A DNA stretch of 64,000 nucleotides from Ichthyophis bannanicus. Taxonomy: Eukaryota; Chordata; Amphibia; Gymnophiona; Ichthyophiidae. The translations under genes and the position numbers were made by a program. Of the stretch, positions 12,560-24,159 are shown piece after piece. Positions within the stretch are counted from its first letter, which is position 1. Each line of letters begins with the position of its first letter. Location of the stretch: NCBI GenBank assembly GCA_033557465.1, contig CM066032.1:1317046025-1317110024 (forward strand), read 5' to 3'. The notes beneath the pieces were generated by a model that was given only the letters and a program-made list of their open reading frames with translations, had not been told where the DNA came from and searched no databases.

Positions 12560-13059
12560 NNNNNNNNNNNNNNNNNNNNNNNNNNNNNNNNNNNNNNNNN
12601 NNNNNNNNNNNNNNNNNNNNNNNNNNNNNNNNNNNNNNNNNNNNNNNNNNNNNNNNNNNNNNNNNNNNNNNNNNNNNNNNNNNNNNNNNNNNNNNNNNNN
12701 NNNNNNNNNNNNNNNNNNNNNNNNNNNNNNNNNNNNNNNNNNNNNNNNNNNNNNNNNNNNNNNNNNNNNNNNNNNNNNNNNNNNNNNNNNNNNNNNNNNN
12801 NNNNNNNNNNNNNNNNNNNNNNNNNNNNNNNNNNNNNNNNNNNNNNNNNNNNNNNNNNNNNNNNNNNNNNNNNNNNNNNNNNNNNNNNNNNNNNNNNNNN
12901 NNNNNNNNNNNNNNNNNNNNNNNNNNNNNNNNNNNNNNNNNNNNNNNNNNNNNNNNNNNNNNNNNNNNNNNNNNNNNNNNNNNNNNNNNNNNNNNNNNNN
13001 NNNNNNNNNNNNNNNNNNNNNNNNNNNNNNNNNNNNNNNNNNNNNNNNNNNNNNNNNNN
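12560..13059. other. assembly gap of exactly 500 N
   Basis: Unsequenced placeholder between the LINE copy and the satellite. Its real length is unknown. Long open frames crossing it are artefacts. Confidence 0.99.
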
Positions 13060-14200
13060 GAAAAGCCAAAAATCTGACGTTGAGGTAGAACGTTGAAACT
13101 AGTTTGAAAAGAAACCTTACCATATAACATAATGGCTGTGTGAATTAGAAAGCCCTAGTGTAATTCTAAGTATAGGAAATTTCAAAGCATGTGCAGAAAA
13201 GCCAAAAGTCTGACTTCGAGTTAGAACGTTGAAACTAGTCTCAGAAGAAACCTTACCATATAACATACTGGCTGTGTGAATAAGAAAGCCCTAGTGTAAT
13301 TCTAAGTATAGGAAATCTCAAAGCATGTGCTGAAAAGCCAGAAATCTGACTTTGAGGTAGAACTTTTAAACTAGTCTCAAAAGAAACCTTACCATATAAT
13401 AAACAAGCTGTGTGGATTAGAAACCCCTAGTGTAATTCTAAGTATAGGAAATATCAAAGCATGTGCAGAAAAGCAAAAACCTGACTTTGAGGTAGAACGT
13501 TGAAACTAGTCTCAAAAGAAACCTTACCATATTACAGGCTGTGTGAATTAGAAAGCACTTGTGTAATTCTAAGTAAAGGAAATCTCAAAGCATGTGCAGA
13601 AAAGCCAAAAATCTGACTTTGAGTTAGAACGTTGAAACTACTCAGAAGAAAGCTTACCATATAACATACTGGCTGTGTGAATGAGAAAGCACTAGTGTAA
13701 TTCTAAGTGTATGAAATCTCAAAGCATGTGCAGAAAAGCCAAAAATCTGACTTTGAACGTTGAAACTAGTCTCAGAAGAAACCTTGCCATATAACATACT
13801 GGCTGTGTGAATAAGAAAGCCCTAGTGTAATTCTAAGTATAGGAAATCTCAAAGCATGTGCAGAAAAGCCAAAAATCTGACTTTGAGGTAGAACGTTGAA
13901 ACTAGTCTCAGAAGAAACCTTACCATATAACATACTGGCTGTGTGAATTAGAAACCCTTAGTGTAATTCAAAGTGTATGAAATCTCAAAGCATGTGCAGA
14001 AAGGCCAAAAATCTGACTTTGAGGTAGAACGTTGAAACTAGTCTCAAAAGAAACCTTGCCATATAACACACTGCCTGTGTGTATTAGAAACCCCTTGTTT
14101 AATTTAAAGTGTATGAAATCTCAAAGCATGTGCAGAAAGGCCAACAATCTAACTTTGAGGTAGAAGGTTGAAACTAGTCTCAGAAGAAACCTTACCATAT

Positions 14201-14798
14201 TGTAGTAGCTGATAAGAATGCAATAAATAATACCCAGGGTCAGGCAAAGATTCAAGCCAATTTAATGTGCACAGACTCAGATTGCAGTAGCATTCAAAAT
14301 GGTCTGAACACAGAGCTCAGAAAAATGACAGCTTATATACTTTTCTTCTCCAGTTTAATACAGGCAAAACTCTTCATTGGCCACAGTGGCCCACTTACTC
14401 TCATCCAATACACATCTCTGACCGGGCCCAGGACTCTCTCCCCCTGCTTGGGTCTTACTAGCCACGGGTCAGCAATTAGACATAACACTAAACATAATAC
14501 TTTTACTACAATATATTTTGATACTTCTGTAAGGTCAGTTAGCTTGCAAAGATAGTGGAATGCATATCAGAAGCATTCTTAACAAAAGCAAAACAAAGCG
14601 AGGCCAAACAAAGCAAGGCTAAGATGTATCTCTAGCCCTGGCTCAAAACACTTAACAATCTTCATAATGCTAGACAAAATATCCTTACACTGTTCAGTTT
14701 CTCTGCTATATTTTCATCCTAATTACGATGTCTGTGCACAATCAGCAAAGATACAGTGGCGCGGCATTCTACTGAAACAGACATCAGACATCTAAACA
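14201..14798 (-). mobile_element. solo LTR (endogenous retrovirus-like) in the satellite
   Basis: A 598-bp block absent from the other monomers starts with TGTAGTAGC and ends with CTAAACA. Read on the minus strand it is TGTTTAG...CTACTACA, the TG...CA form of an LTR, with a CACATTAAA polyadenylation-like site and a TTTATTGCATTC tract near its end. The flanks are CCATAT and ATAAACAT; the satellite normally reads CCATATAACAT, so a short target duplication (about ATA) is plausible. No internal genes remain. Confidence 0.65.
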
Positions 14799-16429
14799 AT
14801 AAACATACTGGCTGTGTGAATTAGAAACCCTTAGTCTAATTCTAAGTGTAGGAAATCTCAAAGCATCTGCAGAAAAGCCAAAAATCTGACTTTGAGGTAG
14901 AATGTTGAAACTAATCTCAAAAGAAACCTTACCATAAAACATACTGGCTGTGCGAATTAGAAACCTGTAGTGTAATTCTAAGTGTATGAAATCTCAAAGC
15001 ATGTGCAGAAAGGCCAAAAATCTGACATTGAGGTAGAACGTTGAAACTAGTCGCAAAAGTAACTTTACCATATAATATAATGGGTGTGTGAAGCAGAAAC
15101 CTCTAGTCTTATTCTAAGTGTAGCAAATCTCATAGAAAGTGCAGAAAAGCCAAACATCTGACTTTGAGGAAGAACGTAGAAACTATTCTCTAAAGTAACC
15201 TTACCTTATAAGAAAATGGTGTGTGAAGTAGAAACTTGTAGTCTTATTTTAAGTGTAGGAAATCTAATAGAATGTGCAGAACAGCCAAAAATCTGACTTT
15301 GTGGTAGAACGTTGAAACTAGTCTCAAAAGTAACCTTACATTATTACGTAATGGGTGTGTGAAGTAGAAACTTGTAGTCTTATTCTAAGTGTAGGAAATC
15401 TCATAGAATGTGCAGAGAAGCCAAAAATCTGACTTTGAGGTAGAATGCTCACACTGTGAAAGGCCAAAAATCAGACTTTGGGTTAGAATTTTGAAACTAG
15501 TCTCATAAGAAACCTTACCATATACCATACTGGCTCTGTGAATTAGAAACCCCTAGTGTAATTCAAAGTGTATGAAAAGTCAAAGCATGTGCAGAAAGGC
15601 CAAAAATCTGACTTTGAGGTAGAACGTTGAAACTAGTCTCAAAAGAAACCTTGCCATATAACATACTGCCTGTGTGAATTAGAAACCCCTAGTTTAATTC
15701 AAAGTGTATGAAAAGTCAAAGCATGTGCAGAAAAGCCAAAAATCTGACTTTGAGGTAGAACGATGAAACTAGTTTCAAAAGAAACCTTACCATATAACAT
15801 ACTGGCTGTGCGAATTAGAAACCCCTAGTGTAATTCTAATCTCCAATGTTACTTTACCTTATTACATAATGGGTGTGTGAAGTTGAAACTTGTAGTCCCT
15901 ATTCTAAATGTAGGAAATTTCATAGAATGTGCAAAAAAGCCAAAAATCTGAACGTTGAAACCTTACCTTATAAGAAAATGGGTGTGTGAAGTAGAAACTT
16001 GTAGTCTCATAGAATGTACAGAACAGCCAGAAATCTGACTTTGAGGTAGAATGCTCACACTGTGAAAGGCCAAAAATCAGACTTTGCGGTAGAACGTTGA
16101 AACTAGTCTGAAAAGTAACCTATGCTTATAGCATAATGAGTGTGTGAAGTAGAAACTTGTACTCTTATTCTGTGTAGGAAATCTCATAGAATGTTCACAC
16201 TCTGAAAGGCCAAAAATCTGGCTTTGAGGTAGAACGTTGAAACTAGTCTCAAAAGTAACTTTAGCATATAACATAATGGGTGTGTGAAGTAGGAACCTCT
16301 AGTCTTATTCTGTGTGGGAAGTCTCATAGAAAGTGCAGAAATGACAAAAATCTGAGTTTCAGGTAGAACGTTGAACTAGTCTTATAACATAATAGGTGTG
16401 TGAAGTAGAAACCTCTAGTCTTATTCTAA

Positions 16430-16508
16430 GGGGTATGTTTACTAAACCGTCCTAATGTGCGCCTGGCGCTAGTGTGCAGGATGCCATATAAGGAGTGGGT
16501 GTTTCACT
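16430..16508 (+). mobile_element. isolated 79-bp end of the giant Harbinger-like element
   Basis: Starting at GGGGTATGTTTACTAAACC after a satellite TTCTAA, this block is nearly identical to the first 78 bp of the element at 16,773. It then drops straight back into satellite (GGAAATCTC). It sits at the same monomer position as the two large elements. Confidence 0.85.
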
Positions 16509-16983
16509 GAAGGAAATCTCATAGAAAGTGCAGAAAAGCCTTAAATCTGACTTTGAGGTAGAACGTAGAAACTAGTCTCAAAAGTTGCCTTAACTTATTA
16601 CATAATGGGTGTGTGAAGTAGAACTTGTAGTCTTATTCTAAGTGTAGGAAATCTCATAGAATGAAAGGCCAAAAATCTGACTTTGAGGTAGAACGTTGAA
16701 ACTAGTCTCAAAAGTAACTTTACCATATAACATAATCGATATGTGAAGTAGAAACCTCTAGTCTTATTCTAAGGGGTATGTTTACTAAACCGTCCTAATG
16801 TGCGCCTGGCGCTACTGTGCAGGATGCCATATAAGGAGTGGGCGTTTCAGTCTTAACATAGCAAACCGGGAGATACGTGCGCTAATGTGCGCTGCGTGCT
16901 AATATGCGCCGTGCACATTAGCGCACGAGAAACGCGTGCGGAAAGCATAAGCAGGCGCGCTGATGTGCAAACAGAGGAACAGA

Positions 16984-17960
16984 GTTGCAATACAATGGTT
17001 AAGACACTGACTGATGGTGCAGGGGTCATGGGCTCAATCCCCCACTGTACCCAATGAATAAGGCTGGCTGAGGCACTACCTGTTATGTCTAATATTGCAT
17101 TATGATGCATTTTAATTACTGCTGCTAGCAAACGCACTCTCAAAGCGCTGTAACATAAGGTGCCGCATTAAGCACCCCATAAGGTACCCCAGAGGGCACA
17201 TTTTAAAGTGCACCAAGGCACCCTACAATGTTGCTTAAAGGATGGCCTATAGGGTGCCATATAGGGTGCCCTATGAGGAACGGCAAGGTTACAGCACTGT
17301 TTCTGATGGCAGGACTGCACATGTTAACGTGTGGTAAGCTGAAGTAGGTGTGCTGACGTCCAAACAGCAACAGCAGCATAGCATAATGGTTAAGACACTG
17401 ACGGTGCAGGGGCCATGGGTTCAATCCCCAACTGTGCCCAATGAATAAGGCTGGCTGAGGCACTACCTGTTATGTGCATTATGAGGCATTTTAATTTTAT
17501 TTTATTTACTGCTGCTAGCAAACACACTCTCAAAGTGTCCCAAGTGGGCCTGATGAATAACAGTACTTTTACCCAGCGCTGTCTGATGCATGTCCCAGTT
17601 TAATTTAAATCTGTGCAGCAAGCAAACACACCCTCAAAGTGCTGTAACATAACGTGCCGCATCAATCGGCCTATAAGGCACTCCAGAGTGCATATTATAA
17701 AGTGCACTGTTCGCCCAGGCACCCTAGAATGTTGCTTATAGGGTGCTTTATAGGGTGCCCTATGAGGCACCGCAAGGTCACGGCACTGTTTTTGATGGCA
17801 GCACTGTGCGTTTTAACACATGGAAATCTTAAGTAGGTGCGCTGACATGCAAAAAGGAACAGCAGTGTAGCACAATGGTTAAGACACTGACTGATGGTGC
17901 AGGGGTCATGAGTTCAAATCCCCAGTGTACCTAATGAATAAGGTTGGCTAAGCTAATTCC
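16984..17960 (+). repeat. three tandem units with tRNA-like pol III heads
   Basis: tRNA-like heads start near 16984, 17376 and 17865. Each has an A-box-like TAGCACAATGGTTA (best in the third), then a B-box-like GGGTTCAATCCC or AGTTCAAATCCC about 40 nt on, followed by a shared 3' body with GAATAAGGCTGGCTGAGG. Units of about 390-490 bp repeat, including a stretch of palindromic CCTATAGGGTGC motifs. They look like tRNA-derived SINE-type heads amplified inside the giant element. None folds as a proper tRNA by eye. Confidence 0.65.
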
Positions 17961-19240
17961 TTTTTCTGCTTGCAACTGTGCAACAATCTGTGCTGCCATC
18001 TAAAAAGAACCCCACCCTAGTGCCATAAATTAATGCACCTTTTAGGGTGCACCAGAAGGCACATCCTAAACAACCACGTCAGCGAAGGCGAGTTATAATG
18101 TTCCCCAGAGGCCATGTTGAAAGGTTGCCAACTCCCAAGGCACCATAGTAGGCACCCCATAAGCTGCCTGAATCGAAGGTGTGGCATAAGATGCCCAAAG
18201 GATGTATAGGTGAACCCAAAAATGTAGGCCAAGAGCAGTAAGGTCCCCCATTTTGAAGGGCAAGAGAGGTATGTGCCAAACACACAGGTAACACAAACAG
18301 AGCAGAAAGAAAAGACGATGCATAAGTAAAGGAAGGACCTAGATCAGAGCTGATGGACCACACAAATCAGCTCCAGGCCATGTGGCAGCTAGGAAAATGG
18401 ACAAACATATCGGGGGCAGCTGTAGCTATGCACAGAGTGATGGTAATGTACCATGCAATAATGGAATAAGGATGGGAAGATGCGTGCAGCAGAGGAGCCA
18501 GAAATGGCAGGATAGGTGAAATATCAGGATGACAGTGGAGTAGCGGTGCTATGCAGAGCACACACAGGAGAGGCTACGTGGGGTAGCAACATGCACATCA
18601 GGGTAGGATGGCACACAGCTGGCAGAAACACTTAGATGGACAGAAGGATGGTTCACAACTCTGATGAGGGTACAATGTGCTGACAGCACAGATCTGCACA
18701 GGAATGAAAACTAGTTCTGCAGGACAAGCATACAAATGAAAGAGAACAGAGAGGAATCACACCTATGACCACTACCACAAATGGCAATGCACAAACCGGT
18801 AGGCCACACCACCACATGTGCTCATTAGCAAAGGATGCATACAAAAATAGTGCAGGGCATCACACAAGATGCCTGCTGGCTGTCAGGACAGGCAAACCCC
18901 CAACAGTAACCATGACCAAATGCACATGCAGATCTGCTGTGTACAGATCAGATCACAGTCTGTAATTGGGACCAGAGACACATGCACACACACAATGAAA
19001 TGTTATGCAGTGGATACAGCATGCAAAAGAGGAAAGAAACTAAACCCCAAGGGCAGTAGAGGATGATCTGTGGAGCTGGTGCAAAATCTGGAACAGGACA
19101 GGTGCAACATGCAAACAGGTGTACCACACACCAGCTGAAACACAGCAATACAAAACCCCCAAGCGCACTGCCATGTAAACACCATAAAGAAAGAGACCTA
19201 TGTAATAGATAATATGTGATGTACAGTGAAGAAAGGCCAT
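17961..19240. other. non-coding body of giant element, copy 1
   Basis: AC-rich on this strand with scattered short open frames that carry no recognisable domain. I see no RNA gene or promoter. The matching region of copy 2, in the opposite orientation, is GT-rich. Confidence 0.4.
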
Positions 19241-19469
19241 TTAACCCTACCCTCTGCTTTCTATCTTTTAACCAATTCCTGATCCACATCCTATCCCATG
19301 CCTGATGCCACCTATCCCAAGTCTTTCTGAAAGTCCAGATACACAATATCAACCGACTCACCTTTGTCCACCTGTTTATTCACTCCTTCAAAAAAACATA
19401 ACAGATTAGTAAGACAAGATCTTCCTTGTCTAAAGCCATGTTGGCTGTCTCCCATTAGTTCTTGACTAT

Positions 19470-20095
19470 CTAAATGCTGAGTAATTTTATTCTTTCTACC
19501 ATTTTTCCCGGTACTGACGTCAGGCTCACCGGTCTGTAGTTTCCCGGATCACCCCTGGAACCCTTTTTAAAAATTGGTGTTACATTGGCGATCCTCCAAT
19601 CTTTAGGTATTAGAGATGATTTTAATGATAGTTCACAGATTAGTGATAGCAGGTCTGCAATCTCATATTTCAGTTCTTTCAACACCCTTGGATGTATACC
19701 ATCCGGCCCAGGTGATAAACTATTAGTTTATCTAATAGTTGTAAGACATCTTCCCGATGTATCGATATTTCCTTCAATTCTTCCGCACCTTTAAATACCA
19801 CTTCAGTCATGGGTAACATCCCTACATCTTCTTCAGTAAAGACATTCAGTCTCTCCGCTACCGCCTTGTCGCCTCTTAGTGCTCCTTTAACCCCTTTATC
19901 ATCTAATGGACCAACTGACTCTCTCACAGGGTTTTTGCTATGAATGTACTTGAAAAGTTCTTTATTTCGCGTTTTTGATTCCGCAAATTCTCTCTTCGCC
20001 TGCCTTATCAATGCCTTGCATTTGACTTGCCCGTGCTTGTGCTGTTTAAAGGTTTCGTCGTTTGGCTCTTTTTTCCATTTCCTCTCTGACCTCAC
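19470..20095 (-). pseudogene. reverse transcriptase N-terminal part of CR1-like LINE
   Basis: Frame 20095-19679 encodes the linker and the start of RT; frame 19685-19470 carries PKDWRIANVTPIFKKGS and NYRPVSLTS, the conserved fingers blocks of CR1/L2-type RTs. The palm with the FADD motif is missing because the copy ends near 19,240. A frameshift near 19,690 separates the two. Confidence 0.8.
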
Positions 20096-20337
20096 CTCAC
20101 CTCACCTGGCAGTTTTTTGGACTTCCTTCCACTTTTCTTAAAGCGTGGAATACAGCTGTTCTGGGCTTGCAAGATAGTATTTTTCAACAACACCCAAGCT
20201 TGATGTACGTCTTTAACCTTTGCAACTGCTCCTTTTAGTTTTTTCTTAACTGTTTTCCTCATTTTATGATAGTCTCCCTTTCGAAAGTTAAAAGGTAATA
20301 CTGTGGATTTCCTTACTATCCCTCCTCACTAATTAAA

Positions 20338-21056
20338 TCAAAGGCGATCACTATTGCCAAGTGGCCCCAACACCCTTATCTCTTGCACTAGATCTGGTGT
20401 TCCACTAAGGACTAGGTCTAATATGGCTTCCCTTCTGATCGGTTCATGAACCAGCTGCTCCAAGAAGCAGTCATTTATTTCATCTAGGAACTTTATCTCC
20501 CTAGCATGTCCTGACATGACACTGACCCAGTCGATACCGGAGTAATTGAAATCACCCATTATTATTACTGTGCAGTAACTTTTGTTAGCTTCCTTGATTT
20601 CTTTGAGCATTTCATCATCCATTTGGTCATTCTGGCTCGATAGTACACCCCCACTGCCATTGCCTTCCCCCTTTTATATGGAATTTCAATCCATATAGAT
20701 TCTACAGCAGATTTTGTTTCCTGCAAAACTTTAATCCTTTCTGAGTCAATGCCCTCTCTAACATAGAGCACAACCCCTCCACCAATTTGATCAGCTCTAT
20801 CATTACAATATAGTTTGTACCCAGGTATCACAGTGTCCCACTGGTTGTCCTCCTTCCACCATGTCTCTGATATTCCAATCATATCTAATCTTTCATTTAG
20901 TGCTATATATTCTAACTCTCCCATCTTATTCTTTAGACTACTAGCATTTGCATACAAGCATTTTAGAAAATGTATTTTATTCATGTTAATTTGGCTATTG
21001 TTAGACATGGGTAAATTGGGATCTTTAAGCTCTGTCTGCTCCATACTTGAGGGCAT
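20338..21056 (-). pseudogene. endonuclease domain of CR1-like LINE
   Basis: Two overlapping minus-strand frames (21056-20565 and 20622-20338) together give the exonuclease-endonuclease-phosphatase fold. ANASSLKNKMGEL is followed by ISETWW with the catalytic Glu, then IGGGVVLYVR, and MGDFNYSGIDW with catalytic Asp and Asn. Only the start of the last block (NSDRL) is in frame at the end. The frame change near 20,600 lies just before GDFNY. The domain nicks target DNA to prime reverse transcription. Non-functional as it stands. Confidence 0.8.
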
Positions 21057-21164
21057 TTGGGCTACTTTACTCTTTTGTGGAACCTCTCTGCTTTTGCTCT
21101 TTGCTTCAAGGATACATTCTTCTGAACCATCCGCTCTTGGGCGACTGTTGCTTTCCCCTAATAT

Positions 21165-21785
21165 CTAGTTTAAAAGCTGCTCTATCTCCTTTTTAAAGGT
21201 TAATGCCATCAGCCTGGTTCCATCCCGGTTAAGGTGAAGCCCATCCCTTTCCCCAGATTGTTCCCAGTTCCTAACAAATCCAAAACCCTCATCTCTGCAC
21301 CATTGTCTCATCCACGCATTGAGACTCCGGAGCGCTGCCTGCCTTTTGGGTCCTGCGCGTGGAACAGGAAGCATTTTGGAGAATGCTACCCTGGAAGTTC
21401 TGGATTTCCTACCTAAAAGCCTAAATTTTGCCTCCAGAACCTCCCTACCACATTTTCCTATGTCATTGGTACCGACATGTACCAAGACAGCAGACTCCTC
21501 CCCAGCGCTATCTAGGTGGCGCGTGAGGTCCGCTACCTTCGAACCCGGCAGGCATGTTACCAGGCGATCCTCACGTCCACCAGCCACCCAGCTATCTACA
21601 TGCCTAATGATCGAATCACCAACTATAACAGCTGTCCTAACCCTTCCCTCATGGGCACATGGCCCTGGAGAAACTTCCTCGGTGCGAGAGGGTTTTACAT
21701 CACCTGGAGGACAGATCCTAGTTACAGGATCACTTCCTGCCACACCAGGGTGATGCTCTCCTGTCACGTGACCTCTCTCCTCCAT
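21165..21785 (-). CDS. SGNH/GDSL esterase domain of CR1-like LINE
   Basis: A 206-codon open frame. Block I (VIVGDSIIRH, nucleophile Ser) lies near residue 53, the GTND block (VHVGTND) near residue 105, and block V (DGLHLN, Asp and His of the triad) near residue 187. These are the landmarks of the esterase domain reported in CR1-clade LINEs, where it is thought to act on membranes or lipids or in the ribonucleoprotein (family knowledge). The triad looks intact. Traces of a charged helical segment lie upstream at 21,840-21,900. The endonuclease frame follows after about 110 bp. The frame is intact, but expression from a truncated LINE is unlikely. Confidence 0.75.
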   Translation of the reverse strand: MEERGHVTGEHHPGVAGSDPVTRICPPGDVKPSRTEEVSPGPCAHEGRVRTAVIVGDSIIRHVDSWVAGGREDRLVTCLPGSKVADLTRHLDSAGEESAVLVHVGTNDIGKCGREVLEAKFRLLGRKSRTSRVAFSKMLPVPRAGPKRQAALRSLNAWMRQWCRDEGFGFVRNWEQSGERDGLHLNRDGTRLMALTFKKEIEQLLN

Positions 21786-22049
21786 GGCAACAGGGGTGCT
21801 GCCAGACTGGAGGTGGGACTTCAGGACTATATCCCTGTAGGTCTCTTCTTATGTTTTCCAAGTCTGCTACTTTAGCCTCTAGAGAACGGACTTGTTCCCT
21901 GAGAGCAAGTCACGTAACCCTCCATTACCTTGGAAGAAAGAAGTGACACTGACAAGAAAACCCTGGAGTCTCTGGGTCACAAGGAGTCAGGACTGACTCA
22001 AAGGCACACGTTTGTCACCATGCTCAAGCAGCAGCAGAGACAAATGTAT

Positions 22050-22710
22050 ATCAAACACATGACTCGTCTCCAAAAGATTTAAAACACTGCCGCTCGACTT
22101 ATTACGCATTCCACTTCCCGTGACCATATCACACCCCTTCTCCTCCACCTCCACTGGCTTCCCGTCTCCTTCCGTGCACAGTTCAAACTTCTCTCTCTGG
22201 TTCATAAAGCCCTTCATACCAGTACTCCACAATATCTTGCAGACCTCATCTCCTTCCACTCCCCCAGGCACACACCACGTTCTTTCCATCTCAACCGCCT
22301 TACCCTTCCCTCACCATCCAGCGCTCACCTACAATCCACACGCTCCTCTGCCTTCTTTTTTGCAGGCCCCGCCCTTTGGAGTGCCCTCCCTTCCTCCCTT
22401 CGTCTGGAACCCCACTATCCCACCTTTAAACGTAACCTAAAGACTCACCTCTTTTCCTTGGCCTTCGACCTACCCTCCCCTTTTATGTGATTTGACTCTC
22501 TACACCCGCTTCTGTATTCCATCCTTTACTATATTTACCTATGTCTTGTCTTGTCTCTCCCTTCCTCTTGCTGTCCTATAAATGAATTGTAATTTCCTTT
22601 CAATTTCGTTGGCCTTGTGCCCATTTCCAAATTTTTTGTAAATTGTACACCGCTCTGCTCATTACTGAAGGGCGGTTTATGAAATAAAATAAATATAAAC
22701 ATAAACATAA
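22050..22710 (+). mobile_element. L2-like LINE 3' fragment
   Basis: Encodes the familiar L2 tail (a LHWLPVS-like block near 22,155, and LWSALPS near 22,375) in broken frames. It ends with a TGTACACCGCTCTG stem region and then AATAAAATAAATATAAACA repeats at 22,685-22,715. Confidence 0.75.
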
Positions 22711-22719
22711 ACATTTATT

Positions 22720-23890
22720 TGGGTTCATCTTCACAGATAGTGTAGATACCGCCATCTTAATATCAAGGTGAGTGGATTCAAGGTAAAAGACAGAAAGGTC
22801 ACTGGCCCGTCTACAAATGAAGGGCAGGAGACATAATGTGCAGCACTATGCATTAGGCCCCCACCCCCCACATGCTGCCGCACGCCTCAAATGTGTTACT
22901 CACATATGAGTGCATGTAGACAGTAGGCGGTGCATGATGAAGGACCAACACACATCAATCATTATTTGTTCCCTAAAATCTGGCAACACAGGAGGCACAC
23001 AAATGAAAACAGCATATGTTGTTGAAACGTAACTTTAGAAACACAGATTGAAAATAATGCCTGATATAGGAATCCAAGCTGCAACAATGTAACCCTAAAC
23101 AATCATCAAATGCACAATGAGGATATGCTAACAGGTAGCAGAGGTACATGAACACAGACAGAATTCAAATGAAAACTACCTGCAGAAACATGCAGAGATA
23201 ACACCATGCAGGAGGTCCCCCTGCACCGGTTGGTGTGTAGACAGTGTCTGTACACATATATCACCGTACATGGAATGCACAATTGAAGGAAGACAACGGA
23301 CACTCATACTGCGACACTCCAAATATAACGTGGCAATGTGATGTCATTACCTCAGGGGATAAATAGGACTGTGCAGACATGCAATGCAAGGTTTGTAAAT
23401 CAATGCAGAGCGTCACATCTGTACAGTAAACAAACACAAGAAACAGTATATAGAGAGGGAAATTAAGGGCAAACATGTTACAGTAAACCACACAGAAGCC
23501 ATATTGCCACGTGCTGTGTTTTGCCAACATAGTCAGTCATATGCACATACACCATTGACATTTCAACATGCACACAAACATTAATCCAGGATGCTGGTGT
23601 GCATTAAAGCGTTGCTGTGGCAAAACCTGTATCTTGTCCAGGTGGAGAGTAGGTGGACATAGACAACAGGACCTCTCCATCGCTACCCCTATGCCACATG
23701 TATGGTTGTATGCTTGTGTTGAAACAAACAGATGAGCATATCCTGTGTTCCATGTCACACACATGGCCAAAAGAAACAACTGTGGAGGAATGTGCAACAT
23801 ACAGTGACAATGGCAGTCCCTGCTTCACACGTGGGGACCAGTACACAGTGTGCAAAGTCCAAAGCGTATCTGCAATCCAACACAACCCCA
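22720..23890. other. non-coding body of giant element, copy 1
   Basis: AC-rich, no recognisable gene. It lies downstream of the transposase gene on the minus strand. Confidence 0.35.
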
Positions 23891-23894
23891 ACTA

Positions 23895-24155
23895 GAAAAT
23901 TCGTTAGCCTGACACTCCTCCTGTTACTTATCCATTTTTCACATGGTTATGCACTTCATATGATGTTTTAATCTTTTACCTACATAACACTGTACATAGT
24001 TTTCCTCCCCTGTTCATCCAAGTTTGTATCCCTTGTTTATTGTAAACTCAATGTAACTTGTTACATTGTTGTATATTTTGTTCAAATGTAAACCGCATTG
24101 ATTGTAATAGCGCGGTATATAAGAAATGCAAATAAATAAATAAACACATCAGGTT
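23895..24155 (+). mobile_element. short L2-like 3' end
   Basis: A 3' UTR-like segment ends with TGTAAACCGCATTGATTGTA, a stem and AAATAAATAAATAAAC near 24,130-24,147. No coding part remains. Confidence 0.65.
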
Positions 24156-24159
24156 AATA

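Larger units (their letters stand above)
13060..16772 (+). repeat. satellite array, monomer about 120-137 bp
   Basis: The phrase AAAAATCTGACTTTGAGGTA recurs about every 136 bp in the first kilobase. Each monomer continues through GTTGAAACTAGTCTC, ACCATATAACATA, GTGTGTGAA and TCTTATTCTAAG or a variant. Monomers right of 15,040 are more diverged and often carry GGGTGTGTGAAGTAG. The array is interrupted by a solo LTR (14201-14798) and a transposon end (16430-16508). It is cut at 16,772 by a 29.6-kb insertion and resumes at 46,396. Confidence 0.95.
19246..21900 (-). mobile_element. CR1-like LINE, 5' portion, nested in the giant element
   Basis: Same family as the copy at 9.1-12.56 kb but less decayed. 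On the minus strand it carries an SGNH esterase frame, an apurinic-type endonuclease and the first part of the reverse transcriptase. It stops abruptly at about 19,240 in the RT, so the 3' half is absent. LINEs are usually lost at the 5' end, so this 3' loss points to a later deletion or rearrangement. Confidence 0.8.

Noticed and set aside
12401..13130. Long open frames across 12.4-13.1 kb
   Set aside because: They consist of unknown residues from the 500-N gap.
13060..16772. Possible CRISPR-like array
   Set aside because: Units of about 135 bp are contiguous, diverged satellite monomers without spacer structure, in a eukaryotic genome.
17865..17930. Functional tRNA gene
   Set aside because: A- and B-box-like motifs are present, but acceptor and anticodon stems cannot be formed by eye; repeated copies indicate a SINE-like origin.
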